The position numbers were made by a program, and so were the translations under genes. Below, one piece after another: positions 22,559-31,777 of a DNA stretch of 37,134 nucleotides; position 1 is the first letter of the stretch; the number at the start of each line of letters is the position of its first letter. Source of the stretch: Candidatus Omnitrophota bacterium (lineage in GTDB: Bacteria > Hinthialibacterota > Hinthialibacteria > Hinthialibacterales > Hinthialibacteraceae); assembly GCA_016934335.1 (NCBI GenBank), contig JAFGTC010000171.1, positions 1-37,134 of the forward strand, in the 5' to 3' direction. The notes beneath the pieces were generated by a model. That model did not search any database and was not told the origin of the DNA. It saw nothing but the letters and a program-made list of their open reading frames with translations.

Positions 22559-24094
22559 TCACTCGAGTCTTATCCATTTGCACAAAAGACGGGAAAACAT
22601 GCCATAGGAGAATGAGAATAATGGAATAAACAAAAACAGAGCGAAAATGGACAGAATATTTATGATTAACCTATCATCGGTCATAAAGCGAAGAACCGGC
22701 GCCTGGTACATAAAAAGCAATGCAAATAGAAAAAGCGAAAATAAAAAATATCCAACCATCTGCACCATCTGTTTTTTCCCAAAAAGAAATTGGAGTTGAA
22801 GTTCTTCCGCTATCACAACATGGCATTTCAAGCGTTCTGTAAGATAGGCGCAAAGTTCTCGACATAATCGCTTTCGTGCGAGGGCTCCTTTCGAAAGAAA
22901 AAGTTCGTCAACGACAACCAGACTGTAATCGATCCCCTTATCGATTCCCGAAAGAATTTGTTTAGGAGTCGCTTTTAAGCAGCGGCCGCCGCCTGCGCGT
23001 CCCATTCGTATGAGATCATTAAATGTTTCTTTCATGCCGCTGTCTTCCAAACAAGTCCCATATAAATCGTTTTCGTTTATTTGATTTTTCTCCATCTCTT
23101 TTCGCAAAGGAATTTCGGAAAAGTCCATGCGACTCATAGCTGAATTTTCATAATCCTTTGCTATTTCGACATTTTGCCCTTCCTCTAATGGTGTGAAACG
23201 CAGCAATTCAATGGCGGCGTCCCATTTTTCAGCAATGTTCAAAAGTTGTTGAAAAGTATCACAGGAAGGATCAAACCGCTCCTGAATCCATAAAATGTTG
23301 GTGCGGGCCATCGTGCAGAAGACGTTTTTAACGCCTTCGAGATGATTCAATAAAGAGGGGATGTATTGAGCCACTCTTGGTTGGAATGGTTGATAGGTGA
23401 CAGATACGACTCCATTTGTAGCTTTGACTTTTACCAAAGCCTTGCAGGTATCTTCATTTTCCGCCAAAATCAATCGGGCCCGGGAAGCTAAAAACAGATC
23501 TTCAAGTACCCGCCGAGATGCGGGAGTTTCCTGGAAATCCGGCAATTGAGAAAACGAACATAACGATACGGCGGCGTTTTCGACGTTCATTTGCGCCAAA
23601 TTAATGACCATGTCGTAATTTTCAGTCAATTCCCAATCTACATTGTATAAATTTTTAACCCATATTTTCCGCTCTTCCTCCATCTGATCGATGTATTCTT
23701 TCGCCTTTTCGCGAGTGTAATTGAAACGAAGCATCACGGCTTGAATTCTGTATTCCAAGTCTGTGATGACGCGAACCCGCAGCACATGGCGAACTCCATT
23801 TAATAGCAAATGCCCCGCTCGCCCGTGATAAACAATGTTATTTTTTAACGCCTGTTCAGTAAGAAACTTTGTTACAAGAGCTAAATATTGCTCTTTGGCT
23901 AAAAGCAGCGATTCCGTCATGGAGTAAGGTTTGATCAAAGCCGCTTGGATATCTTTTACGGGAATTCCCTCCCGATTTGCTTCTTCAAGAATATCCTCTC
24001 TGGAAACGCAGGCATATCCTAATTTCTCAGCCAATCTTTCGGCTAACTCTTTGCCTCGGCTATGACTGCCTCGAGAAATACATATGATCTGCAT
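22559..24094 (-). CDS. Cytidylate-kinase-like protein with C-terminal membrane anchor
   Basis: 511 residues from ATG 24094 (GAGAG 7 nt upstream); ATG 24100 and TTG 24118 are alternatives. Residues 1-200 parallel the 274-aa paralogue but with an intact loop, ISRGSHSRGKELAERLAEKL (Lys15), then CVSREDILEEA, IVYHGRAGHLLLNG and YDMVINLAQMNVENAA. A central region (about 205-270: VKVKATNGVVSVTYQPF, LEGVKNVF) looks like a weak BON domain. An uncharacterised stretch with MGRAGGGRCLKATPKQI and YSLVVVDELFLSKGALA follows. Two hydrophobic helices near the C-terminus (VGYFLFSLFLFALLFMY; INILSIFALFLFIPLF) anchor it in the membrane, presumably beside the TauE/SafE permease encoded next. Substrate for the kinase domain is unknown. 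Confidence 0.82.
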   Translation of the reverse strand: MQIICISRGSHSRGKELAERLAEKLGYACVSREDILEEANREGIPVKDIQAALIKPYSMTESLLLAKEQYLALVTKFLTEQALKNNIVYHGRAGHLLLNGVRHVLRVRVITDLEYRIQAVMLRFNYTREKAKEYIDQMEEERKIWVKNLYNVDWELTENYDMVINLAQMNVENAAVSLCSFSQLPDFQETPASRRVLEDLFLASRARLILAENEDTCKALVKVKATNGVVSVTYQPFQPRVAQYIPSLLNHLEGVKNVFCTMARTNILWIQERFDPSCDTFQQLLNIAEKWDAAIELLRFTPLEEGQNVEIAKDYENSAMSRMDFSEIPLRKEMEKNQINENDLYGTCLEDSGMKETFNDLIRMGRAGGGRCLKATPKQILSGIDKGIDYSLVVVDELFLSKGALARKRLCRELCAYLTERLKCHVVIAEELQLQFLFGKKQMVQMVGYFLFSLFLFALLFMYQAPVLRFMTDDRLIINILSIFALFLFIPLFSFSYGMFSRLLCKWIRLE

Positions 24095-24119
24095 GGGCAT
24101 GCTCTCTTTTCGCAGCAAT

Positions 24120-24140
24120 AGATTGAATGTAAGTCAATCT
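24120..24140. promoter_or_regulatory. Operator-like inverted repeat upstream of the kinase/TauE cluster
   Basis: AGATTGA and TCAATCT, perfect 7-bp arms with a 7-bp spacer, lie 26 bp ahead of ATG 24094 of the minus-strand cluster. The position suits a transcription-factor site. No convincing -35/-10 pair was found next to it. Confidence 0.35.
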
Positions 24141-24240
24141 TACACAACAGCCCCCTTGGAGAATAATTTATCTATTTTCTGCAAGTTATCGATGCTATTT
24201 TGTTTATTGCGAGGAGATGCAGCTGTGGGAAAGGAGAGGC

Positions 24241-24408
24241 ATGAGTAAATCCTCAATAAAACGCGATTCCCTGTTTGCAATTCAAATAAAAATCATCATT
24301 CCACTTTCCCCTATTCAACCTGAGACTTCAAAAAAAGTCAATATGATTTCTAAAATTTTTCCTTGCCTGAGTTTTCAAAGAGTGATTTATCCAACCGCCT
24401 GCGTTTAG
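24241..24408 (+). CDS. Possible small protein (55 aa), uncertain
   Basis: ATG 24241 follows AAGGAGAGG (24231-24239), a strong ribosome binding site with short spacing. The 55-residue product is basic at the start (MSKSSIKRDSLF) with a short hydrophobic patch (AIQIKIIIPLSP) and resembles nothing I know. It sits alone in a 544-bp gap between divergently read genes. It may be a chance open frame. Confidence 0.25.
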   Translation: MSKSSIKRDSLFAIQIKIIIPLSPIQPETSKKVNMISKIFPCLSFQRVIYPTACV

Positions 24409-24638
24409 TTTCCATCTAAAATACGACGTATGCAGTATAGCGCTGCGCATGCGGAAAGATTGGATGACGGCAGCCTGCGCCTAAGGTTGAGCGAGCCGTA
24501 TTTCCATCCCGGCAGACTTCCACTCAATAGGTACAGTCGGTATTATCCAAGAAACGTTATCCGGATGGATAACCATAGCCGCCGCCGCATCAATAAACAC
24601 GATTGTAAATTCATGCCATGCGATCAAGGGGAAAAACC
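24409..24638. other. Rest of the intergenic gap, nothing recognised
   Basis: About 230 bp ahead of the PhoD-like gene. A 70-codon frame through it shows no domain, signal or ribosome binding site. An AAGGGG at 24626-24631 is the ribosome binding site of the next gene. Confidence 0.3.
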
Positions 24639-27182
24639 ATGAAACGCCGTTGCGCCGCTTTACTCTGTTTCGCCATTTCAGCCTTCACAGCATGCCTCAT
24701 TCCACACGGAGTTTATTCGTTTGAAAGCCAGTTTCCCGTTGACGTCCAACGCTATTGGATTGGTCCGGAATACTGGTCAAATCCCATGGAGGATTGGCAG
24801 ATCAAAGACGGTCGCATAGAATGCCTTTCCGCCTTCTCGAACCGCAACGTTCAACTCTTAACGCACGAGTTGAATTCCAGCAACAGAGCATTCAAACTCC
24901 AAGTAGAAACAGGCCTGCTGGCGCCAGGCGCTCAACAAGGCTCCGTGGGCTTCCGCTTCGCCATTCAAGACCAGATCAAAGACTACCGCGCGCGTCTATT
25001 CTACGGCGCAGGCATCGACGCCGGTCTGACAACCGATGGAACGATCTATATCCAAAACGAAAAGCGCACTCTAAAAACGGCGCCGCCGCTTGAAAACCTG
25101 GCGCTGATCCTGGAAGGGAATCCCACAGAAAGCCAGTACCAGATAACCTTCGCAATCCACGATATAAACTCGGGACAAGAAATCGCCTCGATTACAAAAC
25201 TATTTCCTGATCCGTCGCAATTGGAAGGCAACATCGCCATCGTCAACAATTACAACTTGGATAACAAAACGTACGGGTCGAATTTCAGAAATAAAAATGA
25301 CAACGGGCCGCGCTTCTGGTTCAAGAACTGGACGGTCACAGGACATAAAATCTCGATTCATCCAGAACGTGAATTCGGCCCCATCCTCTGGACGATGTAC
25401 TCCCTAAGCCGCCGGACGATGAAGTTAACCGCGCTCTTCCCCCCCATTGGCGCCAATGACAACCAGAACGCCATCCTGCAAATTCAAGACGATGACGCTT
25501 GGAAGACCATAGGCGATGAACTCATCGATCCCGACGCCCGCACCGCCACATTCACAGTATCGAACTGGCAGGATTTCCGCGACATCCCCTACCGGGTGAA
25601 GTACACGCTGAAACAAGCCGGAGGCGCAATTCAAGACTATTTTTGGAACGGCGCCATCCGTAAAGATCCTATCGATCAAGACGATTTAATCCTGGCTGCC
25701 TTTTGCTGCCAAACCGATTACGGCTTTCCGCACAACGAACTGGTCAGCAATGTAAAAATCCAAGATCCGGACCTCCTCTTTTTCGCGGGAGACCAGATCT
25801 ACGAAAGCGTCGGCGGTTATGGCATTATTCGCACTCCAGCCGACCGCTCCATCCTGAACTACCTGCGCAAGTACTACATGTTTGGATGGGCGTTTCGCGA
25901 TCTAATGCGCGATCGCCCCACCTTGTGCATCCCGGACGACCATGACGTCTTCCAAGGCAACCTATGGGGCAACGGCGGCAATGCTATCAGCGCGGCCGAC
26001 CATGATGCAGGCGGCTACATCCAACCCGCCCAAATGGTCAAAGCCGTACACCGCACTCATATCTCACATCACCCCGCGTGCTTCGATCCAACGCCGATCC
26101 AACAAGACATCCAGGCGTATTATGGAGACATGGTCTACGGCCGCGTCAGTTTCGCCGTCCTGGCCGACCGCATGTTTAAATCGGGCCCCAAGAAAACAGT
26201 CGCCACATGGCCCGGCCGCCCCGACCACGTCAAAGACGAATCCATTGACGTCGATGCGCTCGATGCGCCGGGTTTAGTGTTATTGGGTGAAAGGCAATTG
26301 AAATTCTTAGATCATTGGGGGCGGGATTGGGACGGCGCCGACATGAAAGCCGTCCTAAGCCAGACGATTTTCTGCAACGTCGCCACTCATCACGGCCCCG
26401 ACTTGGCCATGCGTCTAATCGCAGATCTCGACTCGAATGGATGGCCGCAAACAGGACGCAACAAAGCCCTGGAAGCGATCCGCAAATCCTTCGCCGTCCA
26501 CATCGCCGGAGACCAACACGTACCCTCTCTGCTTCAACACGGCATTGACGACTTCAAAGATGCAATATGGTCGTTTTGCGTTCCGGCTATTTCCGTCGGC
26601 TACCAACGGGCATGGCGGCCGGATCAACTGGGGTTTCCCGTAGTGGGAAGACCGGCTCATAACCTTCCCAACACGGGGGATTACATGGATGGTTTGAAAA
26701 ACTTAATCAGCGTGTACGCGATAGGGAATCCGGGAGAAGAACTCAGAAGAGACAGCCGCATCCATACGCTGCATGATAAATCTTCCGGATACGGAATCAT
26801 CCGCTTCCACAAAGACACAAGAGAAATCACATTCGAAGCCTGGAAACTCCAATTCAACGCCAATCGCCCCCAGCCGTCCGATCAATTCGACGGCTGGCCG
26901 AAAACCATTTCCCAGTATGACAATGACGGGAGAAAAGCCAAGGCCTGGCTGCCGACATTCCATTTCAATAACGTGATTGATCCCGTCCTTCAAGTCATCA
27001 ACGAAAAAAACAATGAAATCGTGTATACTCTGAGAATCAAAGGAACATCATTTGCGCCCAAAGTCTACGAACCAGGAACCTACACAATCAAGATCAGAAC
27101 ACAAGCCAATCAACAAAAAACCTTAACGGGCGTCAAAACCAATCAAACTCAAAATGAAACATCACGAGTTATCGATATGTAG
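24639..27182 (+). CDS. Secreted PhoD-like metallophosphatase
   Basis: 847 residues. ATG 24639 is chosen because AAGGGG lies 7 nt upstream and a signal peptide starts there (KRRCAALLCFAISAFTACL); an in-frame ATG at 24618 precedes the site. Residues about 25-230 form a beta-sandwich-like N-terminal module. The PhoD/metallophosphatase core follows, with metal-site motifs LLFFAGDQIYES (Asp385), CIPDDHDVFQGNLWG (DDHD 433-436) and HIAGDQHVPSLL (Asp625, His627). PhoD enzymes hydrolyse phosphate mono- and diesters outside the cytoplasm, usually with Ca and Fe. At nearly 850 residues this is longer than classic PhoD, in part through the extra N-terminal domain. It converges on the DUF4838 gene. Substrate is unknown; phosphate scavenging or a modified glycan are both possible. 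Confidence 0.85.
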   Translation: MKRRCAALLCFAISAFTACLIPHGVYSFESQFPVDVQRYWIGPEYWSNPMEDWQIKDGRIECLSAFSNRNVQLLTHELNSSNRAFKLQVETGLLAPGAQQGSVGFRFAIQDQIKDYRARLFYGAGIDAGLTTDGTIYIQNEKRTLKTAPPLENLALILEGNPTESQYQITFAIHDINSGQEIASITKLFPDPSQLEGNIAIVNNYNLDNKTYGSNFRNKNDNGPRFWFKNWTVTGHKISIHPEREFGPILWTMYSLSRRTMKLTALFPPIGANDNQNAILQIQDDDAWKTIGDELIDPDARTATFTVSNWQDFRDIPYRVKYTLKQAGGAIQDYFWNGAIRKDPIDQDDLILAAFCCQTDYGFPHNELVSNVKIQDPDLLFFAGDQIYESVGGYGIIRTPADRSILNYLRKYYMFGWAFRDLMRDRPTLCIPDDHDVFQGNLWGNGGNAISAADHDAGGYIQPAQMVKAVHRTHISHHPACFDPTPIQQDIQAYYGDMVYGRVSFAVLADRMFKSGPKKTVATWPGRPDHVKDESIDVDALDAPGLVLLGERQLKFLDHWGRDWDGADMKAVLSQTIFCNVATHHGPDLAMRLIADLDSNGWPQTGRNKALEAIRKSFAVHIAGDQHVPSLLQHGIDDFKDAIWSFCVPAISVGYQRAWRPDQLGFPVVGRPAHNLPNTGDYMDGLKNLISVYAIGNPGEELRRDSRIHTLHDKSSGYGIIRFHKDTREITFEAWKLQFNANRPQPSDQFDGWPKTISQYDNDGRKAKAWLPTFHFNNVIDPVLQVINEKNNEIVYTLRIKGTSFAPKVYEPGTYTIKIRTQANQQKTLTGVKTNQTQNETSRVIDM

Positions 27183-27242
27183 TTCTTATGCGCTGCGTTA
27201 TATTGCATCTTCCTCAGCCACACTTCAATCACAATTCGAGTC

Positions 27243-29780
27243 TCAAGGAGAGGATTTCCCGGGGGCTTTTTTCAGATAGCGAAGATTGCATCCAAACGAA
27301 AAACTTTCCTCCGGCTGCAATTTCATCGCTTTCGTTTGCAGGTCAAGATTGACAAGCGGGTAATCCGAATTCCATTCGATCTCGGGTGGGAGAAACGCTG
27401 CGGGGTCGAAGGATTCCATGATCCCGTACCGGCTGCGGCGGTTATAGAACGCCGCGCCTCCCTGCCCGGCCGGCGCCGATAAACCATCGTATGACAACCG
27501 GCTACCTTCCCTGTCTTCGTTGATCTTCTTCCATTCTTCGTTTTTGACGTAAACGCTCAACACGTCGCTGTCACGGGTTGCAATTTCCGTATAAAACTCC
27601 GGATGCACCTGGAACTGGTAGGTCTTCGCTTCTGTTCCGCGATGGGTGATGACGGTCCGCAACGCAATTACGCTTAACTCTTTGCCGGTCTCGCTTCCCT
27701 CAAAACCGATCGTCCGTTCGATTGTGGATCCATCGCTCAGTTTCTTCGTCAAGCGCAGGGCGCCGTTATCGATAGTCGCCGCGAAGGCTTTGGGGTTGTT
27801 ATGGTCATAGCCTTGCAGTCCGCGTTCGTCGATGGCGACGCGCTCGAACAGCGTACGCACGGATAAATACTCCGGCGGCGTAAGCAGACTTCGCCGCTCC
27901 GGCTTGTATATGAGTTCCACGATCTTTCCGTTTTCCTCCGGCGCGACCGTCAGCTTCCAGAAATCGTTTTCCAACTGCTCCACCTGGACGCCGTCTTCCG
28001 TGAAGCGCTTCAAAATCTGGTAGTAATGGTCGATCGGCTGCCATTCCTCCGCTCTTGTCTGGTTGTATTTTCGGGTCAGTTCCTTATAGCGGGTAACAAC
28101 ATCGCCGTATTTTTCCGGGTAGACGACTCGCAGCCGTTTGTCTTTGATTTCGAAGCGCCCGCTCGTTTCCAACGCTGTCCGGTATGCGCAGATCGACGCT
28201 TTCTCCACTCGCTCGCGCACGGCTTCGCTCTCCGCCCGCTTCAAGGCTAGCTGAAAATAGCGGAAAATTTTCCCCGCCGATTCCGCGTTCAATCCCACTT
28301 CGTACGGCTGCGGGAAACAGGTGGGATGCCAACCCGACTGCTCCGCGTTCCGGTGAAGAAAATCAAGGTACCGAATCATCGTGTCGCCCGCCTTGCCGTA
28401 ATGCAGCCGGCAGAATTCCTTGGCCGTCTCCCAACTATCCAATTCCGGCCGCCACATGCAGCGAGAGATTACATAATTGCGCAGATCGCACAATTCTCCG
28501 GTCCCGCCGTTGCCGTTGGCCTGCATAAACAGCCCGTGCGTGTTGTTCTTTAAAAAATACTGCACGTTTTTGCTAATGCTGCGGAGATTGGGGAAAGGAA
28601 GATCGTAAAAGCGGAAATTGGTGTTGTAGTTCCACACCCAGATGTCGTCGCAGATTTTCCCCCACTCCTCCATATCGCGGCAGAACTCGCGATTCTTGGC
28701 GCAATCAGGATCGTCGATCGGATGCAGCGTACAGCACTCGATGCTGCATAACTGAATCTGAACATTCGCGCGGGGTTTGATCGTCTTGGGCGGTTTGCGC
28801 GTATACCAATAGGCCAGCGTACCGATCTTGACGCCGGGATGCTTCTGCTCCACCCGTTCGGCTACGGCGTTGACGAATGCCAGGTGAGAGCCCATCGGCG
28901 TCCCTTCCCGCTGATTCATCGCCTCGCAGCGTTCGCAGCGGCAATATTTATCGTTGTCATTCTGGCTGACGCTGATGTTTTTCATGCCGGGATGCTGATC
29001 CAATTCCCGGATGACATTTTGCGCTACGATTTCGATCACATCCGGGTTGGTGACGCAAGGCTCCGGCCCCCCGCCCCACATCTCCAACTTGCGTTCTCCG
29101 TCCACCAGCGCGAAATATTCGGGATGTTCTTTCCCGTATTTTTCCACTGGAATCTGCCGGTGCAGCGAATGGCTGATCAAGCTCTGGCGGGTCACGCCGC
29201 CTAATTTGTCTTCGTGCGTCGTCGTGTTAACCCGCAGCCGCGCGGCGAACTCCGGATGATCGCTGTTTTCTTTGTAATAACTCCAGCGGAAAGAAAACAC
29301 CGGCCGATAGACAAACTCTTCGCAGGGGATCTTCCACGATCGCTGGGCGGGGATATAGGTATGATCGTATGTGAGGAAGCGCACGCCCAGATAACGCTCG
29401 AAAAATTCATACACGCCGTACAACGTCCCCCGCGGGCGGCCGCCGGCGATGATCAGTTGATCCTTCGCTATACGGATGCGCAGGCCTTCCTCGCCTACAT
29501 CTTCTATGCTGAAATCGGCGGCGCTTTTTTTCATCGCAGCGCTTTCGCCGATGAATATATTCCCGGAAGTCAGGGATGGTTCGGCGGCGATCGCCAGGTG
29601 GACGCCGGTCGCCTGCTGAAACAGCGATTGAAATTCCTCCGCCGCGTATCGCTCGCTGGGGATCGCATCCCCGGCCGCAACAATCGGCCAATCCGCAATT
29701 CGGGATAGATCCAGTTGTTCTTTCGCCGATCCGATGTTCCAAAGCAGCATAATCGCCAGAATGGCAGTGCAGGTTCTCAT
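27243..29780 (-). CDS. Secreted DUF4838 protein with alpha-glucuronidase-like N-terminal domain
   Basis: 845 residues from ATG 29780, preceded by AAGGGAG at good spacing and followed by a signal peptide (TCTAILAIMLLWNIGSA); an upstream start at 29819 adds 13 residues. The N-terminal domain resembles the GH67/GH20 non-catalytic type, with GGRPRGTLYGVYEFFERYLG near 113-132. DUF4838 follows: HSLHRQIPVEKYGKEHPEYF, ISVSQNDNDKYCRCERCEAM (Cys280, 282, 285), WYTRKPPKTIKPRANVQIQL and WVWNYNTNF. A C-terminal beta-sandwich carries YRTALETSG and later strands. DUF4838 proteins are thought to be carbohydrate-active, but no reaction is established as far as I know. Confidence 0.85.
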   Translation of the reverse strand: MRTCTAILAIMLLWNIGSAKEQLDLSRIADWPIVAAGDAIPSERYAAEEFQSLFQQATGVHLAIAAEPSLTSGNIFIGESAAMKKSAADFSIEDVGEEGLRIRIAKDQLIIAGGRPRGTLYGVYEFFERYLGVRFLTYDHTYIPAQRSWKIPCEEFVYRPVFSFRWSYYKENSDHPEFAARLRVNTTTHEDKLGGVTRQSLISHSLHRQIPVEKYGKEHPEYFALVDGERKLEMWGGGPEPCVTNPDVIEIVAQNVIRELDQHPGMKNISVSQNDNDKYCRCERCEAMNQREGTPMGSHLAFVNAVAERVEQKHPGVKIGTLAYWYTRKPPKTIKPRANVQIQLCSIECCTLHPIDDPDCAKNREFCRDMEEWGKICDDIWVWNYNTNFRFYDLPFPNLRSISKNVQYFLKNNTHGLFMQANGNGGTGELCDLRNYVISRCMWRPELDSWETAKEFCRLHYGKAGDTMIRYLDFLHRNAEQSGWHPTCFPQPYEVGLNAESAGKIFRYFQLALKRAESEAVRERVEKASICAYRTALETSGRFEIKDKRLRVVYPEKYGDVVTRYKELTRKYNQTRAEEWQPIDHYYQILKRFTEDGVQVEQLENDFWKLTVAPEENGKIVELIYKPERRSLLTPPEYLSVRTLFERVAIDERGLQGYDHNNPKAFAATIDNGALRLTKKLSDGSTIERTIGFEGSETGKELSVIALRTVITHRGTEAKTYQFQVHPEFYTEIATRDSDVLSVYVKNEEWKKINEDREGSRLSYDGLSAPAGQGGAAFYNRRSRYGIMESFDPAAFLPPEIEWNSDYPLVNLDLQTKAMKLQPEESFSFGCNLRYLKKAPGKSSP

Positions 29781-29970
29781 GGGCTTCTCCCTTGAAGCAG
29801 ACAGTCGATCATTCCTCAATCGATCATTCCTTCATCAATCCAAGCGGGATTTCCTATTGAGGCGAGGATTCTCCCCGTTTTCTCGATTCCATTTTCTCAT
29901 AGAATGACGCGTCATTTCAATGGCCGCTCTTGGAGTGATTCCCGGATCGCATTCGATTCGTTTCTTGCTT

Positions 29971-29999
29971 TTATCACAGTATATATTACACTGTGATAA
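29971..29999. promoter_or_regulatory. Operator-like dyad with candidate promoter for the metal-efflux operon
   Basis: TTATCACAGT (29971-29980) and ACTGTGATAA (29990-29999) form a perfect 10-bp inverted repeat around 9 bp. A plausible promoter overlaps it: TTGCTT at 29965-29970 and TACACT at 29987-29992 with 16 bp between. The site ends 2 bp before the ATG at 30002. The form suits a repressor or MerR-type metal sensor site, but no regulator is in the window. Confidence 0.6.
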
Positions 30000-30001
30000 T
30001 C

Positions 30002-30424
30002 ATGAAATGGTTAGTAAACTTTCTTACACTTTATTTGTTATTCTTAAACCCCGTATCCAACATTGTGCTTTGCTGGGGAGAGGAAGGGCATTTTTCCATT
30101 GAATCCATTGAAGATACACATATCTGCTGCGGTGAATTCGAATCCAATGAGATGACGCGATCAGCAGAATCGATTTATCAGAAAGATCTATCAAAAGATT
30201 CAGAATGTTTGCATTGCCTGGATTTTTTCATTTTAGTTCAGACAGATGTTGATACGACTGCTCCTCCTGTAAAAGTTACAGGGAAGCATGCATCACTCTC
30301 CGGCTTTGTATTGCCCAAAGCGTTTATCATTCAAACATCTCATTCGAATAATCTATTTTCGAATGTTTCTTATTCCCTTCCCTGCCATTTAAATTCCATA
30401 AAATTCATCCAATTGTTGATTTGA
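30002..30424 (+). CDS. Small cysteine/histidine-containing secreted protein heading the efflux operon
   Basis: 140 residues from ATG 30002; a GTG at 29993 would lie inside the palindrome. There is no ribosome binding site because the operator abuts the start, so the message may be leaderless. The N-terminus is a signal peptide (WLVNFLTLYLLFLNPVSN). Then come CWGEEGHFSIES, THICCGEF and ECLHCLDFF, a CC and a CxxC with nearby His, which could bind metal. Small secreted proteins of the CxGxxGH type, ending in a CxxCxD-like motif, commonly accompany CzcCBA/CusCBA pumps. The C-terminal half has no recognisable feature. A periplasmic metal-binding or sensing role is inference. Confidence 0.7.
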   Translation: MKWLVNFLTLYLLFLNPVSNIVLCWGEEGHFSIESIEDTHICCGEFESNEMTRSAESIYQKDLSKDSECLHCLDFFILVQTDVDTTAPPVKVTGKHASLSGFVLPKAFIIQTSHSNNLFSNVSYSLPCHLNSIKFIQLLI

Positions 30425-30514
30425 TCCGCTTCTGATTTTTTTTCCCCATTCAAGGATATCTGTGCAAAAAATGAAGCACTCGGGTCTCGAGTCATCAGAA
30501 ACCGGATACGAATT

Positions 30515-31777
30515 ATGAAAATTATTACATTATCCATATTAATCATTTCTTTATCGAGTTCATTTTGCGAGTCTGGCGGCGTCTTGAATCTTCTTGAAAG
30601 TCAAAGATTAGCGCTTAAAAACAATCCCGCATTACAAGCGTTTGCATATGAGATTGAATCTCATGACGGTCTTATTGAGCAGGCGGGATATTCACCGAAT
30701 CCCGTTTTTGAGTTTGAAGCGGAGAATTTCCTTGGATCCGGAGATTTTCAGGGAGTGGAGGGTATTGAAACGACCCTGGGAATCAGCCAGACGTTTGAAA
30801 CTTCCGGGAAAAACAATAAGCGCGTACATCTTGCCAATCGGGGAAAAAAAGTTGTTCAAGATCAATTTGATATTACACGGTTGAACATTGTCTATCAAAC
30901 AACAGACGCCTATCTCCATACTTTGTATACGCAAGAACGTTTGGAGGTTGAACAATCATTTTATGAAATCAGCCGAAAAACGCTCGAAACAATTCAAGCC
31001 GGCGTTGAGGCCGGTCGAGATTCTCCTCTTGAAGAAGTGAGAGCCAAAGTAACGGCTTCTTCATCGCAGATCGCCCTGGAGCGAATTCAGAAGTTGCACG
31101 AAAAAAACAAATTGGTTCTTGCATCGCACTGGTCCAGCACATCCCCTTCTTTTGATGCAATCGATGGTTCGCTTCTTCCCTTGCCTCGAATCCCGGACGT
31201 AGAACATATGATGAACTTTCTGCCGGATCATCCGGAAATCAACAAAGCCAAAAGTGAATTGAACGCGCAGGAATCTTTTTTGAATCTGCAAAAAGCCAAG
31301 GCTTCTCCTGATTTTGAAATATCAGCGGGAGTTCGTTATTTATCGGAAGTGGATGACGGGGCTTTTGTCGTTGGATTTTCTATGCCCTTACCGCTTCGCA
31401 ATCGCAACCAAGGAGCGATCCGCGCAGCGAAGGAGCAAATTAAGAAGTCTGAGAAAGATCGAGAGAAAATAGAATTTGAACTGAAATCGAAATTATATCA
31501 AACCTATGTTGAATATGATCAATCTTTTCAGGAGGCCGCCCTTCTTCAAAATGACATTCTCCCCAATGCGCAGACAGCTTTTCAATCGGCCTTGGAAGGA
31601 TACCGGCTTGGAAAATTCTCCTATTTGACTGTTTTAGATGCGCAACGCGCGCTTTTCGAATTGGAAATTCAATTGTTAGAATCTGCATTTCATGTTCATC
31701 AATCCATCAACAGGATCCATTATCTTGCAGGCAATTATGAAGTCATGAACATTCGGCAAAAGGAGATCGAACAATGA
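30515..31777 (+). CDS. czcC: CzcC-type outer-membrane factor (TolC family)
   Basis: 420 residues with a signal peptide (KIITLSILIISLSSSFCES). It has two related coiled-coil halves typical of outer-membrane efflux proteins: LNLLESQRLALKNNPALQAF and GYSPNPVFEFEAENFLGSG near the start; LPDHPEINKAKSELNAQESF and FSMPLPLRNRNQGAIRAAKE in the second half; and GYRLGKFSYLTVLDAQRALF near the C-terminus. It forms the trimeric exit duct for the RND pump. The stop overlaps the next ATG (ATGA), so it is translationally coupled to the adaptor. The ribosome binding site is weak. Assignment to CzcC rather than CusC rests on the pump sequence two genes on. Confidence 0.87.
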   Translation: MKIITLSILIISLSSSFCESGGVLNLLESQRLALKNNPALQAFAYEIESHDGLIEQAGYSPNPVFEFEAENFLGSGDFQGVEGIETTLGISQTFETSGKNNKRVHLANRGKKVVQDQFDITRLNIVYQTTDAYLHTLYTQERLEVEQSFYEISRKTLETIQAGVEAGRDSPLEEVRAKVTASSSQIALERIQKLHEKNKLVLASHWSSTSPSFDAIDGSLLPLPRIPDVEHMMNFLPDHPEINKAKSELNAQESFLNLQKAKASPDFEISAGVRYLSEVDDGAFVVGFSMPLPLRNRNQGAIRAAKEQIKKSEKDREKIEFELKSKLYQTYVEYDQSFQEAALLQNDILPNAQTAFQSALEGYRLGKFSYLTVLDAQRALFELEIQLLESAFHVHQSINRIHYLAGNYEVMNIRQKEIEQ

